DNA of 64,000 nucleotides from Paraburkholderia phenazinium (GCF_900142845.1 NZ_FSRU01000001.1:930001-994000); one strand, 5' to 3'. Shown: positions 26,441 through 35,920, counted from the first letter of the stretch. A program made the numbers and translations. The notes: generated from the sequence alone by a model not told the origin.

Positions 26441-27085
26441 ATGGCCACTCTAGAGCAAATTCAAGCGCGTATGAAGAAACTCCAGGCGCAAGCCGAAGTG
26501 TTGCTTGCCAAACGCGCGCAAGCGGCTGTCGACCAGATCCGCGAACTGATGATCAAGCACGGCTTGACCACCGTCGATATCGAAGCACGCGCCAAGGCAA
26601 GGCGCGAAGCCAAGGTGGCCGGACGCCGTCTTTCAAACGGAGCCGCCAGTGCTAAAGGCAAGATGCCGCCCAAGTACAGGGATCCTAAAACCGGCGCAAC
26701 CTGGAGCGGTCATGCGCGGCCGCCTGCCTGGATCAAGAACGTGAAGGACCGCACCCGTTTCCTGATTGATGGGGCGGCGGCGATTGCGCTGAACGGTAGC
26801 GGCGCTAGCCACGCAACGACTGCGGCCAGGAAGGTGTCGGCGAAGAAAGCGGCTGCTAAGAAAGCGCCCGCAAAGAAGGCCACCGCAAAGAAGGCCGTTG
26901 CTAAGAAAGCCGTGACGAAGAAGGTTGCAACCCGGAAGGTCGCAACGAAGAAAACCGCGGCCAAGAAACCCGCGGCCAGGAAAACAGCCGTAAAGAAAAC
27001 GGTTGCCAGGAAGGTTTCAACCGCGAAGCGGGCACCCGCCCGGAAGGCCGCCGCCAAAAAGGCCGCGCCGAGCGCTGCAGCGTAA
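26441..27085 (+). CDS. H-NS family protein with histone-H1-like tail
   Basis: A 214 aa nucleoid protein. Residues 1-60 form the H-NS-like oligomerisation helix (LEQIQARMKKLQAQAEVLL). Residues about 78-98 hold the AT-minor-groove motif YRDPKTGATWSGHARPPAW. From residue 125 to the end the protein is almost only Lys, Ala, Thr, Val and Arg (KKAAAKKAPAKKATAKK and so on), like the H1-type tails of Bordetella BpH1. The start at 26441 follows AAGGAGG. The tail should add strong sequence-independent DNA binding. Confidence 0.9.
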   Translation: MATLEQIQARMKKLQAQAEVLLAKRAQAAVDQIRELMIKHGLTTVDIEARAKARREAKVAGRRLSNGAASAKGKMPPKYRDPKTGATWSGHARPPAWIKNVKDRTRFLIDGAAAIALNGSGASHATTAARKVSAKKAAAKKAPAKKATAKKAVAKKAVTKKVATRKVATKKTAAKKPAARKTAVKKTVARKVSTAKRAPARKAAAKKAAPSAAA

Positions 27086-27118
27086 CGGAACCGGCCGCTC
27101 GATCGGCTGTTAGAAACG

Positions 27119-27146
27119 ACATTGGCCCGCCAAGGCGGGCCAATGT
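27119..27146 (-). terminator. terminator hairpin shared by convergent hns-like and cold-shock genes
   Basis: A 13 bp perfect stem (ACATTGGCCCGCC with its complement) with a 2 nt loop lies between the two convergent stops. The core GGCCCGC/GCGGGCC is also found after the second cold-shock gene at 38029. Confidence 0.7.
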
Positions 27147-27176
27147 GTATGCAGGAACGCGAGTTCCGGCGCGCTG

Positions 27177-27380
27177 TTACAGCGGCGTAATATTGGCCGC
27201 TTGCTTACCCTTCGGGCCCTGCTTCACTTCGAAGCTGACCTTCTGGTTTTCTTGCAGCGATTTGAAGCCACTTCCCTGGACTTCAGAAAAATGCGCGAAC
27301 AGGTCTTCACCGCCGCCGTCCGGCGTAATGAAACCAAAGCCCTTTGCATCGTTAAACCACTTCACTGTACCTGTTGCCAT
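27177..27380 (-). CDS. cold-shock protein (CspA family), copy 1
   Basis: A 67 aa single-stranded nucleic acid chaperone consisting of one cold-shock domain. RNP1 is KGFGFI and RNP2-like is [23 protein letters not shown] is the usual opening. The start at 27380 (MATGTVKWF) is the family start; an upstream in-frame ATG at 27473 lies in what is likely the untranslated leader. It differs from the copy at 38085 at one residue (T5 versus I5). Confidence 0.95.
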   Translation of the reverse strand: MATGTVKWFNDAKGFGFITPDGGGEDLFAHFSEVQGSGFKSLQENQKVSFEVKQGPKGKQAANITPL

Positions 27381-27489
27381 TTTCCTGAATTTTCCAAAAA
27401 AGACGTTGTGTTGGTGCCGGTTAGCCGAGGTCGGCAAGACGCGACGCTTCTTTTTACCACAGGCAAATGACAATTCACAACCAGGGTCG

Positions 27490-28596
27490 CTACCGCCTGC
27501 CGCCGGAAGTCCCTCGTTTCGGCGCTACCCCGCGCAGCGTAACGGCCTCGGTCTCCGCCCGCAGGCTTTTCACGCGCGCCGCCAACGCGGCTGCGCTGGC
27601 CCGTGACGGAAACGGATCGAAGGCATAACCGCGGCGCGCCCAGGCATCGAGACCGCCCTTTAGCGCGCGAATACGCGTAAACCCTTTGCGGCGCATCTGT
27701 TGCGTAATTCGCATCGCCGTCGCCTCATCCTGACAGACGCAATACACCACGCGATTCCTTTCGGGCAAAGCCTCTTCGATGTCCGCCTGCGAGGTCGCGT
27801 CGAGCCGCTGCGCGCCGGGTATGCGATGCGTATCGTCCAGTAGCGCCGACTCGGGCCGGGCATCCAGAATAATGGGCGGAGATTCGGTGCGCAGCGTCGC
27901 TTCAAGCTGTTCCTGGGTAATCCGAACCCGCTTCAACCAGCGTCTAAAGCGCCAACGCTGGATACAGCGGTAGACGAAGTACAGCAGCGACGCGGCCAGC
28001 ACCAGGTCGATCACGGTGGTGCCATGCGCCCGGACGGAGAGCACGAACAGGCTGAGCTGCTTTTCGAACACGGCTCCGCCGAGCAGCCAGAATGTTGCCC
28101 ATACGGAAGCGCCCAGCAGGTCCCATGCGAGAAAGATTTTTGGGTCGACACGGGTCGTGCCCATCAGCGGCGGAGTGGCGATACCCAACCCAGGAACGAA
28201 TTTGGACACCGACACGATCGGCGCTCCGAAACGTTCAAACAGCGAGCGCGCGGTCCGCACGTGTGTACCGGCGGACATCGACAGGCGCGAAAGGGCATTG
28301 ATCAGCCGTTGGCCGTACCGGCGTCCCGCGATAAACCAGATCCCGTCGCCGATCAATGCGCCGAGCACGGCTGCGGGCAGCACGTACCAGAACGACAAGG
28401 TTCCGCTGGCAATCGCGGAGCCGGCGAAGAGCAGGACCGGTACCGCGGGTATGGGCACACCAAGACGGGTAAGAAGCACGTTTAGAAAAACGACCCCGCC
28501 ACCCCAGGTCGAAATTTCCGATTGCGGAAACTCTATCAATTGCAGTACTCCTGAGGTCACGAACGAGGGGGAGCGGCATGTCTGCTGTGCCTGCAT
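27490..28596 (-). CDS. DedA-rhodanese fusion membrane protein
   Basis: A 368 aa two-part protein. The N-terminal DedA/SNARE-associated domain (about 1-215) has the [15 protein letters not shown] opening, [13 protein letters not shown] and the [14 protein letters not shown] motif of polyprenyl- or phospholipid-scramblase-type DedA proteins. The C-terminal rhodanese-like domain (about 225-330) has the candidate catalytic Cys in [10 protein letters not shown]. The start is uncertain: 28596 is the first ATG, but a TTG about 57 bp further in, 8 nt after AGGAG, would fit DedA lengths better. The gene lies 53 bp downstream of another DedA fusion gene, so they may be co-transcribed. Confidence 0.8.
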   Translation of the reverse strand: MQAQQTCRSPSFVTSGVLQLIEFPQSEISTWGGGVVFLNVLLTRLGVPIPAVPVLLFAGSAIASGTLSFWYVLPAAVLGALIGDGIWFIAGRRYGQRLINALSRLSMSAGTHVRTARSLFERFGAPIVSVSKFVPGLGIATPPLMGTTRVDPKIFLAWDLLGASVWATFWLLGGAVFEKQLSLFVLSVRAHGTTVIDLVLAASLLYFVYRCIQRWRFRRWLKRVRITQEQLEATLRTESPPIILDARPESALLDDTHRIPGAQRLDATSQADIEEALPERNRVVYCVCQDEATAMRITQQMRRKGFTRIRALKGGLDAWARRGYAFDPFPSRASAAALAARVKSLRAETEAVTLRGVAPKRGTSGGRR

Positions 28597-28649
28597 TCGT
28601 GGCGTGCTGTATCTGGAATCGGGAGATCCTGGCAGACGTCAGCACAGGT

Positions 28650-30665
28650 TCATTCTACGTTTGAATCGATCAGCGTGACGCGCACACCTTCGCATCCGGC
28701 GCTGCTCGATACCTCCAGTTCGCGCCAGCCGCTCGCTTCGCCTTGAACGGAGATGAGCGGATCGATTTGCCTGTCGGGACGCAACACATTGAACGGCCAC
28801 GACGGACGGCGCAAGCGCTCATGCACGAGCGAGCCTAACCAGATCGGCGCAGCGGGCGTGCCGCTTTTACGTTGCACGGCATAGTCGGTGGACCAGAAAC
28901 GCAAGACGTCGCGTTCGTCGCGCGCGTCGCGGGCGCGAGTAAAGACCAGCGCGGACGGTTCGCCGTTGTTGAGCTTCGGCAGTACCGGCAAGGCGGTGGC
29001 TTCGGGATCGGGCGCCACCAGCGAGAGGAGCGAGCGTGCCGACAGTTGCGTGCCTTCTATCCAGCCTCGACGACTCAACTGCGCTTCGATCTGCTCGCGG
29101 TTGGCCGACCATTGCACCGTAATCGGCTCGCGCCGGTCGCCCGTCATGTCGGACCGGTAGCACGCGAAGGTCTTCCAGAGCGTATCGGTCCATTGCGCTT
29201 CGGTGACCACGTTCAAGGGACGATTCGGCAGGCTGGAAGGTTCGCTGGTGGCGCGGCTAAGGACGATCTGCGGCGCCGCGCTCGCGCAGATCACCAGCAG
29301 CATCACGGCAGGCATGAACTCGCGCGAAGCGGGCACCGTGGGGTTGCGCCAGACAGCGGTTAGTGCGACGACGGCGACCCAGATCGCCGCGAATGCGGCG
29401 CCGCCAACTGCATCGGAGAACGAAAAACGTCCGAAGTAGAGGCCCGCGAACGCGACGGCAATGACAATCGCGGTGCTGAGCGTCGTCGCAAGAATGCCCT
29501 GGATTTTGCCGACCCGCCGCGCCAGCAGAAACGCGAGGAAGCCGTAGACGATCGCGCTTGCCGCGACGTGATTGCTGGGGAACGCATACGCGTCGAAACT
29601 CCCTTGACCCAGCGGCGCACGCCGCACGGCCAACTGGATCGCGAAGATCAGCAACTGCGAAAAGGCGACGGCAGCCAGCCAGTAGGCAACCGCCAGCCAG
29701 CGCCGTTCATACGTCATCCATACGATCACGGTTGCGACGACGGCTGCGAGTGTGGGGACGCTGCCCAGGGTCGCGAGGCCCGATATCAAGGTGTCGGCCC
29801 AGGTGGAGTGGATCGATTGCAGGAATCGATAGACGGACATATCCACCTGAACCAGCGGATCGCCATTGGCGACGCCCTTCAATACTCCGAAGAAAATGCC
29901 GGCGAACAACAACACCAGCACGGAGATGATCGCGACGATGCCCATGGCCGGACGCTCGGGATTCAGCACCTGCAGGAGGAAGGTGGCGGCACGTCCGTTG
30001 TGACACCGTGCCCAGGCAATCAGTTTGAGACGCGAGGCGATCGTCCATGCCTGTGCGCGCGACAGGATCAGGCGCATCAAGCGGAAGCTGAGCCAACCGA
30101 TTGCCGCCAGAATCGCAATCACGGCGACGAGTCGAAACGACACTGCGCCGGCCAGTTGCAGCGACGCGCCGAACACGACACCCGGCAGAATGTGCGCCGG
30201 CGCCCACAACAGGGCCGACACGACGTTCATCGCATAGAAGCGCACCGGACTCATGCCCAGCATGCCGGCGACGACCGGCACGATCGCTCGCAAGGGCGCG
30301 ATGAAACGGGCAAACACGACGCTGCGCGCGCCATGCGCCGCGAAATACTGTTTCCCGCCGTGCAGAATCTGTGGATGCGTGCTGAAGGGCCAGAGCTGGA
30401 CGATCTTGCTGCGGTAGCGGCGACCCAGCCAATAGCTGATGCCGTCGCCGGCGACGGCGCCGGCGAGCGCGCAGGCGAACAGCCAGCCGAGGTTTAGGGT
30501 TCCGGTGCCCACGAGGGCGCCGGCGAGGAACATCGCCGTGCTGCCGGGAATAAAGGTGCCGACGACAGCGACCGACTCCAGGAACGCGGCAAGGAAAACC
30601 ACCGCCAGCGTCCATTCCGCGTGGCCGCCGAGCAGATGCAACAGGTGAAGATACGCGTGCTCCAT
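28650..30665 (-). CDS. DedA-PAP2-LssY fusion membrane protein
   Basis: A 671 aa membrane protein with three modules: DedA (about 1-210, FIPGSTAMFLAGAL and ARFIAPLRAIVPVVAG), a PAP2 phosphatase-like unit (about 240-430), and an LssY-type C-terminal domain (about 480-650). In the PAP2 part the usual PSGH is PSNH (363-366), and around D418 the SR...H...D signature reads GLYFGRFSFSD, so the expected Arg and second His are Gly408 and Phe414. The phosphatase may be inactive. It heads a probable two-gene operon with the DedA-rhodanese gene. A role in lipid or undecaprenyl phosphate handling is inferred. Confidence 0.82.
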   Translation of the reverse strand: MEHAYLHLLHLLGGHAEWTLAVVFLAAFLESVAVVGTFIPGSTAMFLAGALVGTGTLNLGWLFACALAGAVAGDGISYWLGRRYRSKIVQLWPFSTHPQILHGGKQYFAAHGARSVVFARFIAPLRAIVPVVAGMLGMSPVRFYAMNVVSALLWAPAHILPGVVFGASLQLAGAVSFRLVAVIAILAAIGWLSFRLMRLILSRAQAWTIASRLKLIAWARCHNGRAATFLLQVLNPERPAMGIVAIISVLVLLFAGIFFGVLKGVANGDPLVQVDMSVYRFLQSIHSTWADTLISGLATLGSVPTLAAVVATVIVWMTYERRWLAVAYWLAAVAFSQLLIFAIQLAVRRAPLGQGSFDAYAFPSNHVAASAIVYGFLAFLLARRVGKIQGILATTLSTAIVIAVAFAGLYFGRFSFSDAVGGAAFAAIWVAVVALTAVWRNPTVPASREFMPAVMLLVICASAAPQIVLSRATSEPSSLPNRPLNVVTEAQWTDTLWKTFACYRSDMTGDRREPITVQWSANREQIEAQLSRRGWIEGTQLSARSLLSLVAPDPEATALPVLPKLNNGEPSALVFTRARDARDERDVLRFWSTDYAVQRKSGTPAAPIWLGSLVHERLRRPSWPFNVLRPDRQIDPLISVQGEASGWRELEVSSSAGCEGVRVTLIDSNVE

Positions 30666-31017
30666 CTACTTCTCCGGCAGTTCGGCGCGATGAACGAATC
30701 AACGCGATCGGGAAACGCGCCATGTCGAAATATAACCTCAGCAGATGTCGTGCCGTGCTGCTTCGCTCACGCATAAGCGGTCTGGGCCGGCGGCGGGGGG
30801 CCTTGAGGGCGCGCGTTTGCGGTTGGCCGGTGGCGTCGTTGACGTCTTGCGAACTTGACCTATAACGGAGTTGCGGCGCGGTCGTTCTGTGTATCGGGGG
30901 CGGCCGCAGCCGGTCCGAAGCGTGCCATTGGTGCATTGCACGGGCCGGTCCGGCAGCAAGGCTGGGCGATTGGAGCCGTTACCCAGGTAATGGGTACCCG
31001 ATGCAAGGAGTGTCGAG
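30666..31017. other. divergent intergenic region
   Basis: 352 bp between the DedA fusion gene and a small exported protein gene. I see no gene or strong repeat apart from the AAGGAG site before 31018. Confidence 0.3.
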
Positions 31018-31320
31018 ATGAAATCACTTTTCGTGTTGCCGTTGGCTAGCGCTGGCCTGCTTCTGGCAGCCGGCATGGCGAGCGGGCAGGACAGGACGAT
31101 GGACGTCCAACCACAGGGCCGCGCCATCCTGGAGCAGAACGCGAACCAGTCCGCGCAAGACGCGACGGATATGCCCTACAGCGAAACCGGGCCGACCGGC
31201 AAGCCGACCGCGGGTTCCATCACCCATGCCTCGTATGGCGGCACGGCCGATTTCGGCGCAGAGTCGGGTGGCCCGCGGTGCGCAACGGGTCCCCGCTGCA
31301 ACATTTTCCGCGGCCGATGA
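31018..31320 (+). CDS. small exported protein
   Basis: A 100 aa protein with a Sec signal peptide (MKSLFVLPLASAGLLLAAGMASG, cleaved before QDRTMD) and a good AAGGAG site. The mature part is short, hydrophilic and Gly/Thr rich, with two Cys near the C-terminus (PRCATGPRCNIF). No known domain. Probably periplasmic. Confidence 0.7.
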   Translation: MKSLFVLPLASAGLLLAAGMASGQDRTMDVQPQGRAILEQNANQSAQDATDMPYSETGPTGKPTAGSITHASYGGTADFGAESGGPRCATGPRCNIFRGR

Positions 31321-31780
31321 CGGCAACGAAACGGCGCCCTTGCGGTATCGCGCGATGCTTCGAACGTTCGCAAACGCCATGTGCAGGAAAAGCGGTGCAA
31401 TGCCAGAGATGGCATTGCACCGTCACGCATCTCTCGGCGCAGCGCGAGAATTAAAGCGACATTAAAGATTTATCTACCTCGTCGGACGCGTTGTCGCTCA
31501 GGCACGACACTTACGCATCGCAAATCCGCTAATTTTTTTCCAGAAAGAAATGCGAGCCCGCTTCGCTCAAGGCGCTAGCGTGTCCGCGTTTCGCACTTGC
31601 GCTTGTTGAAAGACTGAGTTTCGCCTGAGAGCTCTCGCCAAAGAAAGCGGCTACTTAAACTTCGCTTGCACTTTCATGTCGCTGCAGCCGCACGCAGCGG
31701 CGCTGCGTCACAGCGCACAGAAGGGCGCTAAAGCGCGTAGCAGGCAGAGATTCTCCACTCCACTCATCAGGTAAAGGTAA
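31321..31780. other. intergenic region before the second porin
   Basis: 460 bp. The left part carries a 13 bp perfect hairpin (31393-31422). The right part holds the porin promoter and leader; no supported gene. Confidence 0.35.
31393..31422 (+). terminator. hairpin after the small exported protein gene
   Basis: CGGTGCAATGCCA and its exact complement flank a GAGA tetraloop, 72 bp past the stop. No T run follows, so termination is likely but not certain. Confidence 0.5.
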
Positions 31781-32926
31781 ATGAAAAAAACGTGTTTGGC
31801 CGGACTGTTGTCCGCACTTGCGCTGTCTAATGTCGCGCATGCTCAGAACAGTGTCACGCTCTACGGCATTATCGATGAGGGCCTCGACTTCACCACCAAC
31901 GCGGCCGGTAACCGGGGATACCAGATGGTGAGCGGCGATACGGCCGGCAGCCGTTTCGGCCTGAAAGGCAGCGAAGACCTCGGCGGCGGCATGAAGGCCA
32001 TTTTCCAGTTGGAAAACGGCTTTAACACCAACACGGGTGCGGCGGGCCAGGGCGGCCTGATGTTCGGCCGTCAGGCATACGTGGGCTTGTCCTCGGCGCA
32101 ATACGGCACGATCACGATGGGCCGCCAGTACGATCCGACCATCGACATGTGGAGCGGCTTCACGGCAGCCGGCAACTGGGAAGGCGATCTCGGCGCGCAT
32201 CCGCTTGACAACGACAACGCGGATTGGGACTACCGCATCCAGAACTCGGTCAAGTACGTGTCGCCGACCGTGGCGGGCTTCACCGGCGAAGCCATGTACG
32301 GCTTTAGCAACGAAGCCGGCGGTTTCGCCGACAACCGGATGTACAGCGCGGCGCTCCAGTACCAGATGGGAGCGCTTTCCGCTGTATTGGCCTATATGAA
32401 GACCAACAACGGCGGTGCGAATACCGGCGGGGCATCGCCGAGCACGACGATCGTGTTCAGCGGGTCCTCGCAACAGAACATCGACGCCGGTGCTTCGTAC
32501 AAGTTCTCCGACAAGGCCGTGGTCTCGCTGGCCTATTCGCACATCGATGTCTACAACCCGACCTACAGCGAGTATTTCACCACGCAACCGGTCGCGGGTA
32601 CGCAAAACTCATGGAAGTTCGATAACTTCGAAATCAACGGCCAGTACTACTTCGCGCATGACTTCTGGCTCGGTGCCGCCTATACGTTTACGCGCGCCCA
32701 CATCTCCACGGTGACGGGCAGCTCGGATGCAAACTGGAACCAGTTGTCGCTCATGCTCGACTATGATCTGAGCGCGCGCACTTCTGTCTACGTGCAAGGG
32801 GCTTATCAGCACGCGGACGGCAAGACGGGTCAGGACTTCGATTACGCGAACATTGTCGGTTCGCCGAGTCAGTCGTCGACCGGCAACCAGATGGTGTACC
32901 GCATTGCGATGATGCATCGCTTTTAA
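31781..32926 (+). CDS. general porin (Gram-negative porin_4), second copy
   Basis: A 381 aa outer-membrane porin. The signal peptide ends at NVAHA before QNSVTLYGIIDEG; the constriction-loop region includes FGRQAYVGLSSAQYGTITMG, and the protein ends in MMHRF with the terminal Phe needed for outer-membrane assembly. It is a clear relative of the porin at 4118 but shares only scattered identity in the loops. It is monocistronic, closed by a strong terminator. The following two-component genes may or may not control it. Confidence 0.95.
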   Translation: MKKTCLAGLLSALALSNVAHAQNSVTLYGIIDEGLDFTTNAAGNRGYQMVSGDTAGSRFGLKGSEDLGGGMKAIFQLENGFNTNTGAAGQGGLMFGRQAYVGLSSAQYGTITMGRQYDPTIDMWSGFTAAGNWEGDLGAHPLDNDNADWDYRIQNSVKYVSPTVAGFTGEAMYGFSNEAGGFADNRMYSAALQYQMGALSAVLAYMKTNNGGANTGGASPSTTIVFSGSSQQNIDAGASYKFSDKAVVSLAYSHIDVYNPTYSEYFTTQPVAGTQNSWKFDNFEINGQYYFAHDFWLGAAYTFTRAHISTVTGSSDANWNQLSLMLDYDLSARTSVYVQGAYQHADGKTGQDFDYANIVGSPSQSSTGNQMVYRIAMMHRF

Positions 32927-33364
32927 GGCGTCCGCGATTTAACTGCAACATGCAAAAGCACAGACCGGATTCCGGTCTGTGCTTTTTTCATTGTTGTGCG
33001 TTTTAACACGTCTGGCAGGGGCTAAAGCTAAGTTTCTTGCCTGACGTGATAGTTGGTAGTGGGGGTAATGTAAAGAATCCATCTTGATGTTTCATGCAAT
33101 GCGCACAAAGTGACGGGTTTTTCATCTTTGTGCGGTCTGGTATTTATTCGCGTAAGGCTATGATGCCGACACTGTGACGATTCTGACCATGCTTTGGCAG
33201 TTTATGTAAGCTATGGAATCCTTATTGTAATGTTGAGCCTATCCGGAAGCCCATATCCCAGGACGCGAGACGAAATCGACCAGCATGAATGCTCAGGAAT
33301 TTAATCGCTGTCGATCCGGTCCAGGCGGGTCCACGTTCTTAACGAATCAACACGCGAGGGGCCG
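32927..33364. other. intergenic region porin / histidine kinase
   Basis: 438 bp. After the terminator, an AT-rich stretch (33040-33240) probably contains the promoter of the kinase-regulator operon. No small gene is supported. Confidence 0.35.
32954..32988 (+). terminator. rho-independent terminator of the second porin gene
   Basis: A long stem of about 14-15 bp (AAAAGCACAGACCGG and its complement) with a very short loop, ending in T6. It starts 28 bp after the porin stop. Confidence 0.92.
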
Positions 33365-34828
33365 ATGACCGTGTCCACTCTGGAACTTGGCAAAGTACGA
33401 GGAACGGCGATCTCCACTGAGACACGAGCTACGCATTCGACGAGCCGTCCGGGCCAGCGCTGGCATACGAGCACGTTTAGATGGCTGTCGGCTTACGCCG
33501 CGATCTTCACGCTGTGTTTCATGGCCTTATTGGGGTTCCTCGAATATTCGGTCGGCGCGGCGATGGAACGCGAGGCGGACAGCGCGATTCACTGGCAGAT
33601 GCGTTACTTCGATTCGAAAGGCGACGACCGGCTGGTGTCCGCGATTGAAAGACGGATCGAGCGGGAGAACCGGCACGCAAATTACTACGGCCTGTTCACG
33701 CCGGACGGCCAGCGCATTGCCGGCGACATCATGGCGTTGCCGCACGGCTTGAAGTTCGAACTGGCGAGCGAGTCCCACAGTTCGACCACGGGCAGCACGC
33801 TGATGCTCGCAGAGAATCCTTCCACGCCCACAGTACGCGTGATGGGAGAGACCCGCGCCAATGGCGACCAACTGGTGATCGGGCGCAGCCTGGACGATGT
33901 GCGGCAAGTGCGCGAGGAATTGACCCGCGCGCTGATCGGCGGGGGCGTGCTGTGTCTGGTCCTCAGTCTCGGTACCGGTCTCCTGCTGAGTTTTCGTCAG
34001 ATGCGGCGGGTGGCGGACATGCGGCGCGTCACGACTCGCATCGCCAATGGCGATCTGGCGCAACGCTTGCCGATTGGCGGCCGCGATGAACTGGACATGC
34101 TTTGCCATCTCGTCAATCACATGCTTACCGAAGTGGAGCGTCTGATGAACGAGGTCAAAGGCGCGTGCGACGGCATTGCGCACGACCTGCGCACGCCGCT
34201 CGTGCGCTTGCGCCTGCAGTTGGCGAACCTCGCGGAGCGGGTGCGGGACAACGGTGACGAGGCGGCCAATACGTTGCTTGCCCATGCGCGCGTCGAGGCG
34301 GATTCCATTCTCGACCGCTTCGGCGCCATGCTGCGCATTTCGGAAATCGGCGCATTGCAACGGCGCAGCGGCTTCGACATTGTGTCCTTGCAGACGCTCG
34401 TCGAGGAACTGTGCGACCTGTATCAACCGCTCGCAGAGGAAAAGTCGATCAAGCTGCAGTTGAGCACCGAAGCGGTCGATTCGGTCCATGCCGATCGGGC
34501 GCTGCTGTTCGAGGCTTTCAGCAATCTGCTCGACAACGCCATCAAGTTCGCGCCGGAAGGGGGCGATGTCAGCGTGGTGTTGCGATCCGACCAGGCGGGT
34601 CCGCAACTCGTAATCGCCGACAACGGACCGGGTATCCCGGTGAGCGAGCGCAACGCGGTGCTCAACCGCTTCTACCGCGTCGAGCAGACGCGTCACATAC
34701 CAGGCACGGGGCTTGGGCTCGGCATTGTGTCCGCAATCGTCCGTCTGCATGATTTCGAGCTCCGCATTGGCGGCGAAGAGTGCGGCACGACGATCACCAT
34801 CGATTGCTGGTCACACAACCTGCAGTAG
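33365..34828 (+). CDS. sensor histidine kinase (HAMP, HisKA, HATPase)
   Basis: A 487 aa membrane kinase. Helix 1 is about residues 40-60, a short periplasmic sensor lies at about 65-185, helix 2 at about 190-210, then HAMP. The phospho-accepting His is H273 in GIAHDLRTPLVRL. The ATP lid carries the N box (LLDNAIKFAPEGG), G1 (DNGPGIP) and G2 (GTGLGLGIV). All catalytic motifs look intact. The downstream gene starts 13 bp later and encodes an OmpR-type regulator whose receiver lacks the phospho-accepting Asp. Confidence 0.9.
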   Translation: MTVSTLELGKVRGTAISTETRATHSTSRPGQRWHTSTFRWLSAYAAIFTLCFMALLGFLEYSVGAAMEREADSAIHWQMRYFDSKGDDRLVSAIERRIERENRHANYYGLFTPDGQRIAGDIMALPHGLKFELASESHSSTTGSTLMLAENPSTPTVRVMGETRANGDQLVIGRSLDDVRQVREELTRALIGGGVLCLVLSLGTGLLLSFRQMRRVADMRRVTTRIANGDLAQRLPIGGRDELDMLCHLVNHMLTEVERLMNEVKGACDGIAHDLRTPLVRLRLQLANLAERVRDNGDEAANTLLAHARVEADSILDRFGAMLRISEIGALQRRSGFDIVSLQTLVEELCDLYQPLAEEKSIKLQLSTEAVDSVHADRALLFEAFSNLLDNAIKFAPEGGDVSVVLRSDQAGPQLVIADNGPGIPVSERNAVLNRFYRVEQTRHIPGTGLGLGIVSAIVRLHDFELRIGGEECGTTITIDCWSHNLQ

Positions 34829-34841
34829 GTCCTAACGCTAG

Positions 34842-35519
34842 ATGAGAATTCTGCTGGTGTCGTCCTCCGAGACGGAGACGGTTTACCTTCATAAGGCGTT
34901 CAGGGAGAGCGCGCACAGCGTACACGTAGCGGATAACCTGCGTTATGCCCTCTATCTGGCCTCGCATGAAGCGTTCGATGCGATTGTCGTTTCCGCGGTG
35001 GGGCTGTCCCTGATGACCGCACTGTTCGACGCGCTGCCCGAACTGGCCAGGCTGCCGCGCGCACCGTCGGTGATCGTTGCGCTTGCAAGCGGTACCTCGC
35101 AAGATCGCGCGCGCGTGCTGCGCGCCGGTGCGGACGCCTGCTTCGTGCAACCGTATTCGTTTCTCGAGATGCAGGAGCGCATGCTGGCGCTTCATCGCGC
35201 TTCCGTGGCGCGTTCGGCGCAGCCGGCCGTTACGACGCCGGCGCTGAAGCTGGACCCGTTGACGCGCGATCTCGTCGAAGACGGCAAGCGCGTGCTGTTG
35301 ACGAAGCGCGAATATCTGCTGATTGAATGCCTGCTGCGTCAGGCGAAGGCGCCGGTAGCGAGAGATCAGTTGATCCGTTACGCGTGGCCGGACAAGGAGG
35401 ATGTCGAACCCGCCAGCGTCAACCTGGTGGTATCGCGCCTGCGGCGCAAGCTGGAGCTGAATGGGTTCAGGGTCCGCGTCGAGACCATTAGCCGCTTCGG
35501 CTATCAATTGGCTTCGTGA
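34842..35519 (+). CDS. OmpR-type regulator with an aspartate-less receiver
   Basis: A 225 aa protein with an N-terminal receiver-like domain (1-115) and a C-terminal winged helix (about 130-225; LTKREYLLIECLLRQ, NLVVSRLRRKLE). The receiver has lost its chemistry: the acidic pair expected after LLV is S8-S9 (LLVSSSET), the phospho-accepting Asp is S51 (DAIVVSAVG), and the conserved Lys is Q103 (CFVQPYS). The DNA-binding half looks intact. It should act without phosphorylation or by another signal, despite the intact kinase gene just upstream. Confidence 0.85.
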   Translation: MRILLVSSSETETVYLHKAFRESAHSVHVADNLRYALYLASHEAFDAIVVSAVGLSLMTALFDALPELARLPRAPSVIVALASGTSQDRARVLRAGADACFVQPYSFLEMQERMLALHRASVARSAQPAVTTPALKLDPLTRDLVEDGKRVLLTKREYLLIECLLRQAKAPVARDQLIRYAWPDKEDVEPASVNLVVSRLRRKLELNGFRVRVETISRFGYQLAS

Positions 35520-35650
35520 TAAAGCCTGGCGTGGGGTATCGGGCCGGCTCGCGCCCGCGCAATGCGGACCGGCGCGGGCAGGCTGCAGGAGATCCGGCAG
35601 TCCGCTTCGCCCGGCCATTCACATGCGATGACGCGTGTTGCGCGAAACGT

Positions 35651-35920
35651 TCACGGATGCGCGTACACGGTGCTGTTCAGGTAGGCGAGCTGGCCGTCCT
35701 TTTCTGCGTGTACGAGTTCGCCATAGACTTCGGCGCGGGTCTTCGGTGCAACGGCCTGGCCGGTCGGCGGAACCCATGTGCCGACTTGCGGCGTGGCGTT
35801 CGACATCGCCACGGTGGTCGTGGCATTGTCGGCCGGAGCGTTGGTGGCCGGATTGCTTTGGGCGAATGCCGTGCCGGTAGCGAGAATGCTCAACAGGGCT
35901 GCGATCTTCAGTGCTTTCAT
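35651..35920 (-). CDS. DUF4148 domain-containing exported protein
   Basis: An 89 aa small periplasmic protein of a family common in Burkholderiaceae. Signal peptide MKALKIAALLSILATGTAFA is cleaved before QSNPAT. The C-terminal DUF4148-like part reads KTRAEVYGELVHAEKDGQLAYL. Function unknown. A GGAG-type site (AAGGAGCAG on the minus strand) precedes the ATG. Confidence 0.85.
   Translation of the reverse strand: MKALKIAALLSILATGTAFAQSNPATNAPADNATTTVAMSNATPQVGTWVPPTGQAVAPKTRAEVYGELVHAEKDGQLAYLNSTVYAHP

Noticed and set aside
26710..27057. A hydrophobic small protein read antisense to the H-NS tail
   Set aside because: The Ala/Phe/Val pattern is just the complement of the Lys/Ala repeat codons and only mimics a membrane protein.
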